64,000 bases of DNA from Sclerodactyla briareus (GCA_026419785.1 JAODTK010005805.1:295579-359578), one strand, 5' to 3'. Positions 11,646 through 22,817 are shown, counted from the stretch's first letter. A program made the numbers and translations. The notes: generated by a model not told the origin, from the letters alone.

Positions 11646-12179
11646 AAAAAATGAACACTGCGGGATAACAATGTTCAACACAGAATAACTCTGTTTTGAA
11701 CTAAAAATGCATTATCTCTAGATGGATGGAATTTATAGATTAGAATGGCATGCATGGATTACCCGCAAGGCTTAGCTGTTTGAGCTAAAATGCATCTCTC
11801 CCTACAAACAGCAATTGGGTGTACTTCTAGAACATTTAACAAATAACTCAATTGGTCTCTATTGCAATTATGTTTGGGACATAGGCACGGTTTGAGATTA
11901 CAGGTTGTTACCATTAGCAAGTTCAGAATAGAGGTCCTGCATGATCTTTGACTGTACAGCTAAATTCAGGGAAGGACTTCCATTTCCATGTAGTACTGTG
12001 GTCTGGCAGTTCCTCACGATCCTTAAATTTTGTGTGATTTTTTTTCTAGATCGAACATTGAAAAAAAGTTAGGAGAGAGAGAAGAGTATTTTCAGGAAAA
12101 ATGTAAGAGAAGTAGGAGGCAAGGGCAAAAAGTAGGAGAGTTTGCAAAAGAAGTAGGAGCCTGTTGCATCCCTGATAAT

Positions 12180-13340
12180 GAAGTCAGGGATTAAAATCAA
12201 ACGATCTGATCAACCTATAATGTAGAAATGCGGTCTTTGAAAAGCCCACACTGCTAATCCATCAACTGGTTTTTGAGGGTGAAGGGCCCCAAAATGTTTA
12301 CTCTCTAAACAGACTACAGTGGCATAAGGCATTTCGGAGTTCTCTGTGTTGCATGCTCACCACAGAACCAGTTTGGGGGAATAGATGAGATTCGCTCCAT
12401 AGCAATATCGTTCCGGTCCTTATTTTTAAACTGTCTCACTAATTGAAAACTAAAACCATTCATCCATGTTTTGAGGATGTTATTTTTGATCATATGTGGG
12501 GAACTCTGTGAAGTTGTGTTGCAGGATTCGAATTTTCGGCAGAGCAGTTTCGAAAGATCGTACTGCACACTGGAACGTTCACTTTGCGGTATTCCCCTAT
12601 ACCATTGACACTATATCATATCATCTCATTAACTGTTAACTCCGCCTGGGCTTACAGAAATCTGGCTGATAATACTGCCAGACCGGGGCATCACAGACAG
12701 AGGGAGAGGAGAGGAAGTGGGGGGGGGGGGGGGGGTGGGGGGGGGGGGAGGGCGCAGGGGGAGCTTGCAATCGGCTCTCGACGGTTATCACTGACTTTCT
12801 GCAACATCGTTTCATTGATACCTACCTGGGTCTTCCAGAAACCGAATAAAGCAGGAACCCAGGGAGTAGTGTAGCGGCGTGGGGTTCTTCGCAAGAAAAC
12901 ACCTTAGCTTTTGTCAACCCACAATCGGGCTGAAATGAAGCCCTAGACTCGCAAAATGTCTTCTCCAAATACCAGCCTCAAGTATTCATTATGTCTTTCC
13001 TAGTCTAAGAGAGGCCAAAAGAACCCGTCCTCTAGAAATGTTAACTTTTTTAATTTGAGGGGTATATTAATGGCCGACAGTTCCTTTGATTCCTGCGCTC
13101 CAGCAAACTAGGCAGATCCAATTGGTTTTTGTTCCAACCCACCATCAATGGATATAGCTCCTTCTATGAGGGAATCTACAGACAACCTCTCCAGTGTCAA
13201 GCCTCTACTGTATTGACAGACTGACTAGGAGTATATGTTAAGGTGAGTGAATTCAGTATCAATTCTCAACAATGGGAGAGAAGCCCTGATGCCAAAGTGT
13301 TGAATCTTAGGTAGCAGGAATATGAACATTACCAAGATGC
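12180..13340. other. No gene seen; poly-G tract at 12718-12750
   Basis: There is a near-pure G run at 12718-12750. Around it is a weak two-copy repeat: 'cctgggcttacagaaa' at 12645 and 'cctgggtcttccagaaa' at 12825. No coding structure was recognised. Confidence 0.45.
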
Positions 13341-13346
13341 CCTAAC

Positions 13347-13889
13347 AGGGCAACTGCAGGCTTGGATCACAGCGGTTTTCATATTGTGGAGAATGGAGAA
13401 AACGTTATGTAGGTCAAACCTCATGGCAAATGATGTTCCTGGATGAAGCTATAGCCTTCAAAGTTGGGCCATATTAAGCAGAGAAATGGGGAGAATCCCA
13501 ATGCACAATACCGCATGACGTCACCACATGGACAACACAGGAAATTATGTTACGTATTGTTTCCTTTTGTTGAATACAAAATAAAAACATTAAGTAACTA
13601 ACTAAACATTTAGCAAGGGGATTTCGGTTGTCTTCTCTCACCCTAAAGTAACTCAACACCTACCAACCCACTAAAGCAATCTCTCCGTAGAATAAATGCT
13701 TTTAAGTAAATAATGTTTGAATTTCAATGTCACCGACCCCGCTGATGCAATACAATGATTAACAATCACCAAACTTTAAGATGACTATAACTCAGTAACG
13801 GTAAGTCCTATGAACTTCGGTTTGGACTGAACGCATTGCGTTTTATAGCTATTAAATTAGCATCTTATTTAAATATCTGCAGTGTCCTT
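13347..13889 (+). mobile_element. MITE copy B (near full length)
   Basis: Begins 'agggcaactgcaggcttgg' and ends 'atctgcagtgtcctt', an inverted ~13-bp terminal pair (GACAACTGCAG type). It shares its whole length with copies C and D, including 'atcacagcggtttt', 'cgcatgacgtcacca', 'aatttcaatgtcacc' and 'aactcagtaacggtaag'. Length is about 540 bp and it has no coding capacity. Confidence 0.8.
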
Positions 13890-14309
13890 CAATGTCATTG
13901 ATTCAAGAAAAAGTTCAGAATCTGGTTCGATAATCCACTACCAAGCAAAAAAATGATGTCAAACTTACCTGGATTGCTGCATTATTGGTCAATGTTGACA
14001 TTGAAACTGATTCGTGAGCATGTAGGTCATAACGATGACCCCCCTCGATAGATTGACCGGTAGGAGTCTGCAACCCGGCAGGGCGATGACAGGTCCATGC
14101 GAGGGGTTGTAGCAGGGCGGTCACGCCAGAGGCTCTGTACCAACTGATGTCAAGGAATAAACGATCAGATTGTTTTTTTGACTCTCTACACACGACACCC
14201 AACCCAAGTTACGAAGGACCTCCTGGCAACAAAGTTCGGGTACATGTCTACGCTATGGCTAATCAGCCAGGGTCCACAGTGTGAATTTTATTCGCGATAA
14301 CGTACCAGC

Positions 14310-14420
14310 CTGGATTGTAAGAGTCCGTACCTGGTTCCAATGAGCAGGCCAGCCGGGGTAATGTGGTAAAGGTCTTGAGCAGCTGTTTAGCTGGATATAA
14401 GACTGCATCATTAACCTCAT
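14310..14420 (+). mobile_element. SINE 3' body fragment
   Basis: 'gtacctggttccaatgag', 'ggggtaatgtggtaaag' and 'tagctggatataagac' match the 3' half of the SINE at 26627-26905. No tRNA-like head precedes it here. Confidence 0.65.
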
Positions 14421-14688
14421 CATTACATCCCAGTAATCATTATCAAGGACAGAAAACAGTTATCAATGGGGTTAATAAGCGTTTACTGAAGCTGTAAAGA
14501 ATAATGGAGTAGTCCTTTTTACAGTGGAACTATATTAATTCCCAAGGAATTATGCAAAATAGTGAACAGGTCCAAACCAATGAATACAACTGAAGAAAGT
14601 CAGTTTAGGCTACTTGTTCTGTCATCTCCTAAAACGGTACACAAAATTTATGATGGAGAAAAGTATTGCGATTCCTATGATAAATACA

Positions 14689-15050
14689 GAGTGTGGTGGC
14701 CTATTGGTTAAGGCGTCGAGCTAGTAACAGGGGTTGTGGGTTCAAGGCCACGGTACCCTTGAGAAAGGTGATTTATCTCGATGCTTCACTCCACCAAGGG
14801 TTTGTAAATGGGTATCCTGTGAAGGACGTTGCGTTGTATGTGGCTAGCAACTATGGGAAGTCCCTGGGGGACACGATGATGTGGCATTACTGTTCAGTGT
14901 GTCCAGGTGCGAACAGCGAGGTTTGGGTGAACTATATATTGTGGTGTGTTTGAAAAGTTACTCAGAGCAGGGGTAATGAGTGTGAAGCGTTTTGAGATGT
15001 GGTGGTACATTAGGCGGTTTTTAAAAATCGAAATCATCAAAGACGTACTT
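14689..15050 (+). mobile_element. tRNA-derived SINE
   Basis: The head carries an A-box-like 'tggcctattggttaagg' (14697-14713) and a B-box-like 'ggttcaaggcc' (14739-14749) at tRNA spacing, so it is tRNA-derived. The 3' end carries 'gtgtgaagcgttttgag' (14971), the SINE tail type seen again near 42990 and 59920. The frame at 14693-14953 is incidental. Confidence 0.72.
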
Positions 15051-15797
15051 CAATACAATTAGGCCCACCGTATCAACCCATCAATTGATTCCATTACCTC
15101 ACTGCGTAGTAAAAGGTTCGCAACCATCAAGACACGCACAGGAGGGGAGGGAGGGCAGCTTCACAAAGAGGATACCAGCGCTTCCCTAAACCCGAAGTCT
15201 CAGCCCCACGTTTCTGAGATGTATGGAGGGAGTGGTTGTGAGGCGGCGCCTGGGCTGCACAGAGGAGTGCAGACCCAGACAGAAGTGGCAGCCAACGGTT
15301 ACTACCACTGGAAAATGAAGGAATGGGATGTCAGCTGATCAATTCACAAGAAACAAACAATTACACCATTGTGGTTGAACACTGTAATTACCAATTTACC
15401 ATATTTATTTGTTCCATGGTGCTTGGTGACGAATCTGTCTTATGGTAAGAGCTCTTATTTATACAGCCCACTGTAACAGTTTTAGATTACCGCGCAAGAG
15501 TGGGGACGACCGGACCCCACAAGACGCACCGAACCCCCCATCCATAAATGGAGATTCTGACAGCACAGGACAGGAGAGGGAAGGGTGGGGGTGGGGAGTT
15601 TGAATGAATCAATGCCAAGCCATGTCAATATGAATGTCAAGGTGATTGCACAATCAAACATTTTCCCTAGTTACTGCAAATGCTCTTGCCCACAAAAATA
15701 ATTTTCAGTAGGATCAAGAGTGAGGCAGCCTCCTGAACCTTTTTACTTACCTACAATTATTCGGTACCGAGCCGGCCATAGATATATTAACCACCCT
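15051..15797. other. No gene seen
   Basis: Moderately GC-rich flank of the DIRS-like element. No family or splice structure was recognised. Confidence 0.45.
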
Positions 15798-15912
15798 TCG
15801 TTAAGGGGGGCTACTACGAGGGGACAACCTTACCTTCGGAATTACTACAAATTGCTCTTCGGCCAAACGGCCGCTTAAACACACCCTATACACTAAAAAG
15901 AGTTAAGAAAAG
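15798..15912 (-). repeat. Right inverted terminal repeat (element 3' end)
   Basis: Contains 'ttactacaaattgctcttcg', 'ggccaaacggccgctt' and 'acacaccctata'. These match the minus-strand reading of 22731-22800. The outermost part 'tcgttaaggggggctact' is found inverted in the internal junction at 16030-16048. Confidence 0.78.
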
Positions 15913-16021
15913 CCGCGGATAGAAACGCAGCCGAAATAGTGGGCACGGACGGGGAAGCATTCCAACTAGCACCGAGGTCCAACGGCTTAGTGGGGAGGTA
16001 CGGGGGGTGTCCAGAGGTAAG

Positions 16022-16104
16022 TGCCCCTCGGTAAGTAGCCCCCCTTAACGACGGGGGGTTAAGTTACTTCAGGGCACTTACCTTCTGACTTACTACAAAT
16101 GCAG
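16022..16104 (-). repeat. DIRS internal complementary region (circle junction)
   Basis: The first half, 'gtaagtagccccccttaacga', is the inverse of the outer right end (15798-15820). The second half, 'aagttacttcagggcactta' followed by 'ttactacaaatgc', is the inverse of the outer left end (22757-22817). In DIRS elements this fused copy of the two ends serves as the template for completing a circular DNA intermediate. Confidence 0.75.
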
Positions 16105-16498
16105 ACGCCACCGCAAGGAGGTGGAAGCCGGGAGCAAATTATCCAAATAGAATAGGACCACTCACCATAAGAAAGATGTCTGAGTTACCGCCTCGCAGTC
16201 AAACCAGACTAAAGACATCGAGCGGCGGCACATTCCGTCACAGGCAGGATGTCCCGAGCCAGCCACAGCCAAAACACAACAACGCTCTACGAGCGAGAGG
16301 CCTAGCGGGTGGGGAAGGGGAGAGAGGCACAAAGCGACGCTTCACGAGAGGCCAAGGGGGTGGGGGGGGGAGTGACCCCCCAGGCGCAGGGGCACAGACG
16401 CGGAAACCCGAACCGCGCCCCAGCGCGGGGAGGAAAGCGGTGCCCATGCGGGATTCACTCCGCAGGGGGTCCCGAAGGTAGGAAGCGAAAAAATGTAG

Positions 16499-16954
16499 TC
16501 AGAGAATTCCATCCTCGCAGCTGTAGAAGAAAGAAAACTCCTCCAAAGGCACACCTTTAGAGAGCTCGAGGGAGGAGGCAACCCCCCCACACGCACATCG
16601 AGAGCTCGATGTCGAGACGGACCAAAAAGGGCGGAACAAGATGACGATAAGGAGAGAAGTATCCCTGGCTGCGCGTGTATGAGGGCGCTGCGTTGAAAAC
16701 AGAAAGCGACGTACACGGACCACGGAGGGGAAGGGTCCGATCAGGTTAACCCGAAGGGGCCGAACCGGACACCACACCTCGTCCCCTCCACTCCCAAAAA
16801 GCAGCGATGAAAAACGCGGGTAGAGCTTGTACCGACTGCGTCTAGTGAGAAAAGACGGTGTCAGGAACCGGCGGGAACCCGTTAGGCCGAACGCATATGG
16901 CCCGGAGGATCGACGGAGCAAGCAAGGCAACACGGCGGGCGCCGATGCCGCCAC
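16499..16954 (-). pseudogene. DIRS tyrosine recombinase, C-terminal remnant
   Basis: The frame contains 'CPVRPLR' near residues 62-68 and 'GGVASSLELSKGVPLEE' near 127-143. These correspond to the conserved CPVRALR and HSTRG-GVA..-KGVPLEE segments of DIRS/PAT recombinases, the box around the catalytic HxxR. The expected 'DVR' before GGVA is in another frame (the 16342-16716 frame reads 'HRALDVR'), so there is a frameshift inside the active site. Little of the usual ~200-residue N-terminal half can be found between this frame and the upstream pol domain, so it is deleted or unrecognisable. The terminal catalytic Tyr was not located. The enzyme would integrate the circular cDNA without target duplication. 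Confidence 0.68.
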
Positions 16955-17123
16955 AAAAAGGAACGCTGTCTAAACCAACAGCTGCGGCAGATAGCAGTCC
17001 GCCAGTGGTTCAAAGGGAGGGCTCCGCTCGTAACAGCAGGACGTCACCCATGACCCACAGGGCGGAACTAGAGTGCGAACTAGGACGAATCAAGAACATC
17101 TACGAAGGAGAAGGTTCAACGGG

Positions 17124-17905
17124 TCACTTCGCGGCCCAGAGCCTCCGGAATGCGGACGGGGTTTCCAGCCCCGGTAAGAACAGGATGTATGAGAAGCCGT
17201 GGAGAAATCGCGGCGCCCACAGCCAGCAAACGCCAGAAGGTGGCCGGAACCACGCTAGGGTCGACCAAAAAGGTGCTATCAGGGGGACCCAAAACGGGTT
17301 CCCTGCCAACCTTTGGACTAGGATTGCGAACGTGCGTGAAAGCGTAGAATCGAGAAAGGCCCAAACCAGAGCAAGAGCATCGGACACCCAGGCCCCTTCG
17401 GACGGGAATCTGTGGGGCAGACGAGAGGAGCTTTGCGTTGAGAGGCGATGGGAACAGTCCACCTTCCAGGACGATTGAAACCTGAACAACGCTTGCACAA
17501 CTCGACGTGAAGAGCCCACTCTGTCGGAGCATGATGTGCGCGAGGATGAGCAGTCCGCATGGAGTTCTTTGGACCCGGAAGGTGAACCGCCTGAAAACAC
17601 ACCCCGTGCGTGCGGCAACACAGGGAACAGCTCTAGCGTCAATGACCTAGACTCGCGAATGCGCCCGCCTGCGGGTTGTCGATACCGCGAGGCAGGTTTA
17701 AACGTGCAGGACCAGTACGAGACGCCGCCCACTCTCGGTGCAAAACTTCAAGGCGCGGACACAACGCAAGCAACTAGAGACAATTATGTGGTTCCCCGTA
17801 ACTCCCGAATCCCACAGTGAGTCAACGCAACTCCAGGAGGCGTCCGACGTGAGACAAAAATTGGACGGGAAAGGCAGGGAACCGTACCCCCCCTGCAACA
17901 CATTG
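17124..17905 (-). pseudogene. DIRS RNase H and post-RNase H domain remnant
   Basis: The RNase H start is seen at 17901-17698: 'FCLTSDASWS', with the first Asp of the active site, then 'VRALKF' and 'GRRLVLVL' matching the usual ALK..L.G..VLV pattern. After a frameshift, 17732-17124 has 'ESRSLTLELF', then 'AWVSDALALVWAFLDS' and 'LIAPFWSTLAWF'. This matches the conserved DALALDW..LDAYAFPPF / LIAPFWPTQAWFP block found after RNase H in DIRS pol. It follows the RT remnant directly. The role would be degradation of the RNA template. Stops and frame changes make it non-functional as read. Confidence 0.72.
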
Positions 17906-17999
17906 CCGGGTTGTTAATTCAGCCACAACGGACATCGGTGTCCAGGTGTGGCTGCCACGGCAACTGGCGGACAGATACCTAGACGGACGGGCGCACGCC

Positions 18000-18890
18000 A
18001 CGGTGGATATGGAAGGGGCGCATTTACAAGCGGCAAAATGGGAACAAGTCCACTAGGTTCGCCATGAAGCCGAGGAGAACCCCACGCAGCGCAGGCAGTA
18101 TGCCGAAGCAAGACGACACCCGGCTTGAGGGCCTCAAGTCTCACCACGGTGGGGGGGCCACCTCGTCCGCCAAATCGATCTGTGCACCCAGATAAACGAT
18201 TCTGTGCGGACGGGCGCAGGTCGGATTGGCGGAAAGGTGAAGAAGCCATCCAGAGGTCCGCGCCAAGTCCAGACCCGTGCGGGTGCTCCTCTGAACCTCG
18301 CCGCTGAGTCCCCCACGATAAGTCAGGCGTCCAGGATAAGTGAAGAGATTGACCCCAGCCGATCGGCCAGTGGGCCACCAGGGCCTCGGGAGCGTGTAAC
18401 AAACGGGCGCCGTTCGACAAACCAAACGGGAAATGTAAGCGGTAGGAGAAGCGCTTGGGGGTAGGGTAGCGGAAGCATAGGAAAGAAGGAATCCTCCCGC
18501 TTGACGGATATGCAAGGATGCTCCGCTAGGTCCACCGAGGTCGCACAGAGACACTCCGCAGGTGTTTGAAGCTTCACCGCTGGTTGTGTTTCCTGCGATA
18601 GGGGGGTGGGCAGGCGAAAAGGTGAGAGGACGAAGATTCAATATCGGCCGCAACGAACCCGCTCCCATTGGGGTCGGAAGAAGGACGCCACAAACGTGGA
18701 TTCCTGTGGAGAGGGGGGAGTAATGGCCCGCTTGGCCCAACGGGGTTCGACTTCCCTCTCCAACGCCGACGCTTGGGAGCGGTCCGCGGACCGGCAAGTA
18801 GCCCGAACATGCACGGAGTCGGGGGGAGGCGTCCGGTAAACTCCAGACGATACCCTGGGAGAGCGTGGCCAGGACTTACCTGTCCGAGGT
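18000..18890 (-). pseudogene. DIRS reverse transcriptase remnant
   Basis: Pieces appear in the correct order across three frames. 'GYRLEFTGRLPP' marks the start of the RT region. 'REVEPRWAKRAITP' matches the LLAKGAI segment. 'LRPILNLRPL' is the RPILNLR motif. 'VDLAEHPCISVKRED' is the first catalytic Asp region (usually VDLKDAYLHI). 'LTFPVW' followed by 'MSNGARLLHAPEALVA' matches the LPFGLS-ARVF block. 'SLILDAWLTYRG' sits where YLDDWL is expected and is degraded. 'HRIVYLGAQIDLAD' is the YLG thumb-side motif. At least four frame changes occur. The first start and last codon cannot be fixed. Confidence 0.8.
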
Positions 18891-18959
18891 GACACGTGGG
18901 CCAAGCATCCCGCAAAGTCCGGAAAGAACTCCCACAGGTGGGGTCGCCTGGGGGGGTTC

Positions 18960-21900
18960 CGGGACAGTGGGCCGGTAGTCACTTACCACCGGGCTGGCTG
19001 GAGGCATCGCCTCTCTGCAACGGAGGGGAGAATGACGCCCCCTGGGTCATGCGGTGACGCTTGGCGGGTTACCTGCTGCTTACGGGGGCGTGGGGGAACC
19101 CTCCGCCCTCCGAGAGGGCCGAGACGCCGAGGGATCCACCGAGCGCTGGCGGCTTGACCAGAAGACTGTCCTCAACGGGCAGGCAGAAAACGTACGCCGT
19201 TTCCAGACGTTACCCCGGGAGGGTCATGTCAAGGGACCGGGGGGGGAGGGGTGTAGGGGGAAAACAGCCTTTCCGAGGAGGTCGGGACCAAATAAGGGCG
19301 CTTTGGAGTTGCCCGCGGCAAGCGAGAGAGGTTCAAGTTCCGGTAGGACATCTCCGCCGGAAGCAGTCTGCCATAACGGCAAAGAGGCAAACTGATCGAA
19401 GGCCAGGCTAGTAACCGCCGACTGGACTCTCGCGATCACCTCCCGCAAGGGAGGGGGTCTGCCGACGGCGTCACCCGGGTGAACCACTCCGCTAAGAAAG
19501 TGGAGAGCCGAGACCTTGATAACGAATCTCGTTGCACGGTCAAAACCGGAGATCGGCTGGGTATCGGGTCAGCCGGTCGATTTCAGAGGGAAGAAGGCCT
19601 TACACCCTTGCAGGGAGGGAGAAACCGACGAGCTCCCGCCAGACCCGCAGTCCACGCTTCCGGCGGCAGGGGGAGGGACGGAGGGAAGTTGTTACTCTGT
19701 GCATGGGGTATCGAATGAGGCGGTTCCTCCCGCTGTGGGACGCGCGACGGGGACGCCCCGGCCCTTGCCTTTAAAATCTGGAACAGTCCAGCGGAAGAGG
19801 GGAGTAGGAGCCGGCGGAGGCGGATAACGGTGGGTCAAAACGACGCCAGCCTGTCGATACTCCGTCGCGGGCCTCACGGGCGTTGCAAGGTCCAGGGACA
19901 AAAGGCCAGAGCCCATACTGTCACCGCGAGGTGAGTTCAGTATGCTCTAAACGAGGCCGTACGGGTAGGCCTTAAGTAAACTGAAGGACTCCTCACGACG
20001 GGCCCCCTTCAAGAGGGGGCAGGAAGTAAGCCGGCGGAAGACGGAGCGTCCTATCCCTGAACAACGGCTTTCGGATGCTGCACGTGATCTACGGTTAGAG
20101 GACCGGCGGGGGAAGTCCGACGTCTGTCTCCCTCGACGGCTATGCCGAACAAAACAGGCGGAGTAGTACGGGGAGGAACAAAAACGGACACTGAAAACCA
20201 TCCGGGCTCGCGGGAGTGTCGGTGTTGTCGAGGAGAGGGGGGAGGTGACCAGCGACCCCGGGCGGAGAGCCCGCAATACGGTAGTGACAGCTCGGAGCAA
20301 ACCCGGTCGTCAGGGATGACGAGCTTCCAAAGTTGGAAGCTAATTGACGCTGAAGCATCGCGCTTCTTCTTAGGTCGGGACTGTACGGGAGAGGAGGGGG
20401 GTGCACTTCCCTCATCCGAGGACGATGCAGGGGGGGACACGTGTTCCGTCGCTACCGGACGGCATTGCAGTCTAGGACGGGATCGGAGGACAACCAACTA
20501 CGACCCGTGCCGAAGTCTTGACTGAAGAGGTCCCAGCATCGCCAGGAGGGGGGGGTGGGGCATCCCCGAGAGACCCAAGCGGGGAACCCGTCGCGAGGTT
20601 GTTTGGGCTGCAGCCCAGAGGGCAGCGCCCCCAAAAAAACCCGGTGTGCGACTGACGGGGCCCTTCGGGACGGAACGCCGGGGATCCCAAGCTGGGGTGG
20701 GCGCACTAACAGTGACTACGGCACCGACAGCCATGTGGAGGCCGTCCACGAACAAGTACCAGGGCGACGTAACGAAAAGTTCGGGAGAACGCCATAAACA
20801 AATGGCTGTGGTGCTCCCAGGAACCGTCCCCCCCACTGGAGGAAGTTCCCTGACCCTGCGCCTGGCGCGGGTAGTAGCCACCACCAGCAGGGCCAATGTC
20901 CGGGTAGGGGTGGCTGAGGCGGAACCGACACGCGGGAGGCCTGCTCTAACCGGTTAGGGACATGGACGACGGAAAAGGTGACCGCAGCGCCGAGTAGTGC
21001 TTCAAAACAGCGGTTCCATGCGGGGACTCATTCCCCCCAACCCAGGCAGACGCAAGCAGGTCAGCCGAGGTGGAGGGGGGAGATGGAGGGGGGAATGAGA
21101 CAACGAGGGAGGCTGGTGCCAGCGGGACCGCACTGGTCCCTGAAGACCCGGTGGTGAAGAGGGATTAAGCCCGTGGCCCTTAACGAGGACCGTCACACCG
21201 GAAGTCTCGGCCCACGCAGGGCTCAGTCACACATTACTGACGGACCCAACAAGGGAGCAGCAGTTGGAGGGGAGAAGGAGACAGGACTCAAGGTCTCGAC
21301 GCGCCGAAGAAGGGGGGACCGGAGGGATCCCCACAAGCGTGGATTTGATGCGCACGCATGCAACGACGCCGCAAAGTAAAAACGGAGGACGCTGATTCCT
21401 TGCGGCTGCGCCGGCTCGAGGACATTGTTGTAACGTTATGCTCTTCGTCGTACAGAACTGGTAAACAAGGAAACACGAGTTTGTAATCAGGTATTATCAA
21501 ACCTAAGTACTATACAGAGGACCATGCACTCGAAAGAGGTCAAAGGGACCAGGAGAGCCGCCGAAGGGCCACACAATGACCCTCGGCGGGCCTACTCTAA
21601 AAATCAAAGTTGCAACTTTGGACCATAGGGAATAACGTTTAGATAATAGGGGCAAACGTGGAAAATGCACGAAAACGGTAAAGGCCACCCCCCCACTTAC
21701 CGAGGAGGGGTGGGAGGGGAAAAGCATGACCGGTCGGGAGGGTCCCCTTAGGGGCAACCCAAAAGACACCCAACCCGGGGCGGGGTACGCCCTATAGGCA
21801 CCAGTGAGGGGCAAAACCCCGACGGGCGAAAATAAGATTGCCGCCAAAGCTACTGGCGTGGACGTCACCGCTCGAAAGATGGCTCATCTGAAATAGGAAC

Positions 21901-22480
21901 AAAATGCTACAGGTCATCACATGAAAAGAAAATTTTGCCCCTACCACGCTATTAAGCCCGCCCCAGCGGGCACATATGCTTTACATATGAAATAAAAAAT
22001 AGGACTAATAGACCACAACAAAAATGGGCACCCCCAGGCATCCGTAGCGAATGCTAAATGGAACGGAGGTGAGCCCTATTTGATATGCAAATTAGGCACA
22101 CGGCCGAGAGCCAAGCTCTCTGAGCGCCTGAAGGGCCTAGCACACCGACGACGGGGGAAAACACACAAAGTCAACTGACTGAAAACCCCCATATCCACAG
22201 TGTGTAAAATGTCCTAGTGCAACGCAGCTTTAGGCGAAGGAGAGGGAAACCCTAATCGACTATTGAGGGAAACACCCCCTCCGGAGCCCAAAGGGGGCGT
22301 ACAGCCCAGAAAGGGCTCAACGACCGAACAAGATAGCGGGAAGAATAAACGCACCTAGCCCGGTCCGGGGAAGGGGGAGAAACCCAGCCCCCACGAAGAA
22401 CGGTCGGCCCGAACGAATCCCAATACCAAGACCCGGCACACACAAGACCGCATGGACCCGCTATCGAAAGTTACGATCCA
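18960..22480 (-). other. Gag-side region of the DIRS-like element, unresolved
   Basis: Upstream of RT on the minus strand. The frame 20497-20051 has a Ser/Pro-rich and basic stretch ('SSDEGSAPPSSPVQSRPKKK') of the kind found in DIRS gag-like proteins. Other frames (20896-20498, 19692-19916) are Arg/Pro-rich GC artefacts. I cannot define a gag start or end. The plus-strand frames here are not credible genes. Confidence 0.4.
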
Positions 22481-22727
22481 GAATGGCAGGAAAGGATAAT
22501 GAGTGAATCACTTAAAGACAAATACACCCACAACCCAAAAAGAGATTATATTCACCTGATTAGTGGTTGGAATAGTGGAAGAAAGTGGCGTGAGAAGCCC
22601 GTAAACTCAACGATGATAGACAGTAGCCGTTGTGTTGCTGTGAACCACACACCGAAAAGAATGATAGTGCAGCCCCGTACGGCTCCCAGCTAGTTACGGC
22701 TGCAGTTCGGTACGGGGGCTGTGCTTA

Positions 22728-22817
22728 ACTCCTTTTGTGTGGTATAGGGTGTGTTGAAGCGGGCGTTTGGCCGAATGCAATTTGTAGTAAGTCCAGAAGT
22801 TAAGTGCCCTGAAGTAA
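22728..22817 (-). repeat. Left inverted terminal repeat (element 5' end)
   Basis: On the plus strand, 'ggtatagggtgtgttgaagc', 'cgtttggccgaatgcaattt' and 'gtagtaagtccagaag'. Their reverse complements match 15840-15905 and 16056-16104. The match ends at 'gaagtaa' (22817), which sets the element boundary. Confidence 0.78.

Larger units (their letters stand above)
6492..12174. mobile_element. Possible large repeat-filled element bounded by 19-bp inverted ends
   Basis: The left end is 'caggcatgcaacaggctcc' at 6492. The right end is 'ggagcctgttgcatccctg', ending at 12174. They are inverted copies with one mismatch. Just inside both ends lie repeats of 'aaaagtaggag' (6518-6610 and 12060-12155), in the same orientation rather than inverted. 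The flanking 8 bases ('caagaatg' and 'ataatgaa') do not match, so the two ends may come from separate copies. No transposase frame was found. The interior is almost all tandem repeat. Confidence 0.4.
15798..22817 (-). mobile_element. DIRS-like tyrosine-recombinase retrotransposon (~7 kb)
   Basis: The element has inverted terminal repeats: 15798-15912, and 22728-22817 read on the minus strand. An internal region at 16022-16104 joins sequence complementary to both outer ends, the DIRS arrangement used to make circular intermediates. Coding order on the minus strand is gag-side region, reverse transcriptase, RNase H, then tyrosine recombinase. The body is markedly GC-richer than its surroundings and has chance frames on both strands. 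All domains are broken by frameshifts, so the copy is inactive as read. No LTRs, integrase or protease were seen. Boundaries come from where similarity to the internal junction ends (about ±10 bp). Confidence 0.8.

Noticed and set aside
9425-11671. Long minus-strand frames rich in His-Pro-Ser-Ile, up to 190 codons
   Set aside because: They are direct translations of the GGATGGAT minisatellites, occur in all minus frames, and have no non-repeat content.
12584-12894. Gly-run frame on the plus strand and Pro-run frame on the minus strand
   Set aside because: Caused by the poly-G tract at 12718-12750.
14689-14765. Possible tRNA gene
   Set aside because: A and B boxes are present, but the acceptor stem and anticodon arm do not fold convincingly and the sequence continues into a SINE body and tail.
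16176-21868. Many open frames of 80-206 codons on the plus strand in the GC-rich block
   Set aside because: High GC removes stop codons. The minus strand carries the recognisable DIRS domains, and the plus frames are Arg/Gly/Pro-rich shadows.
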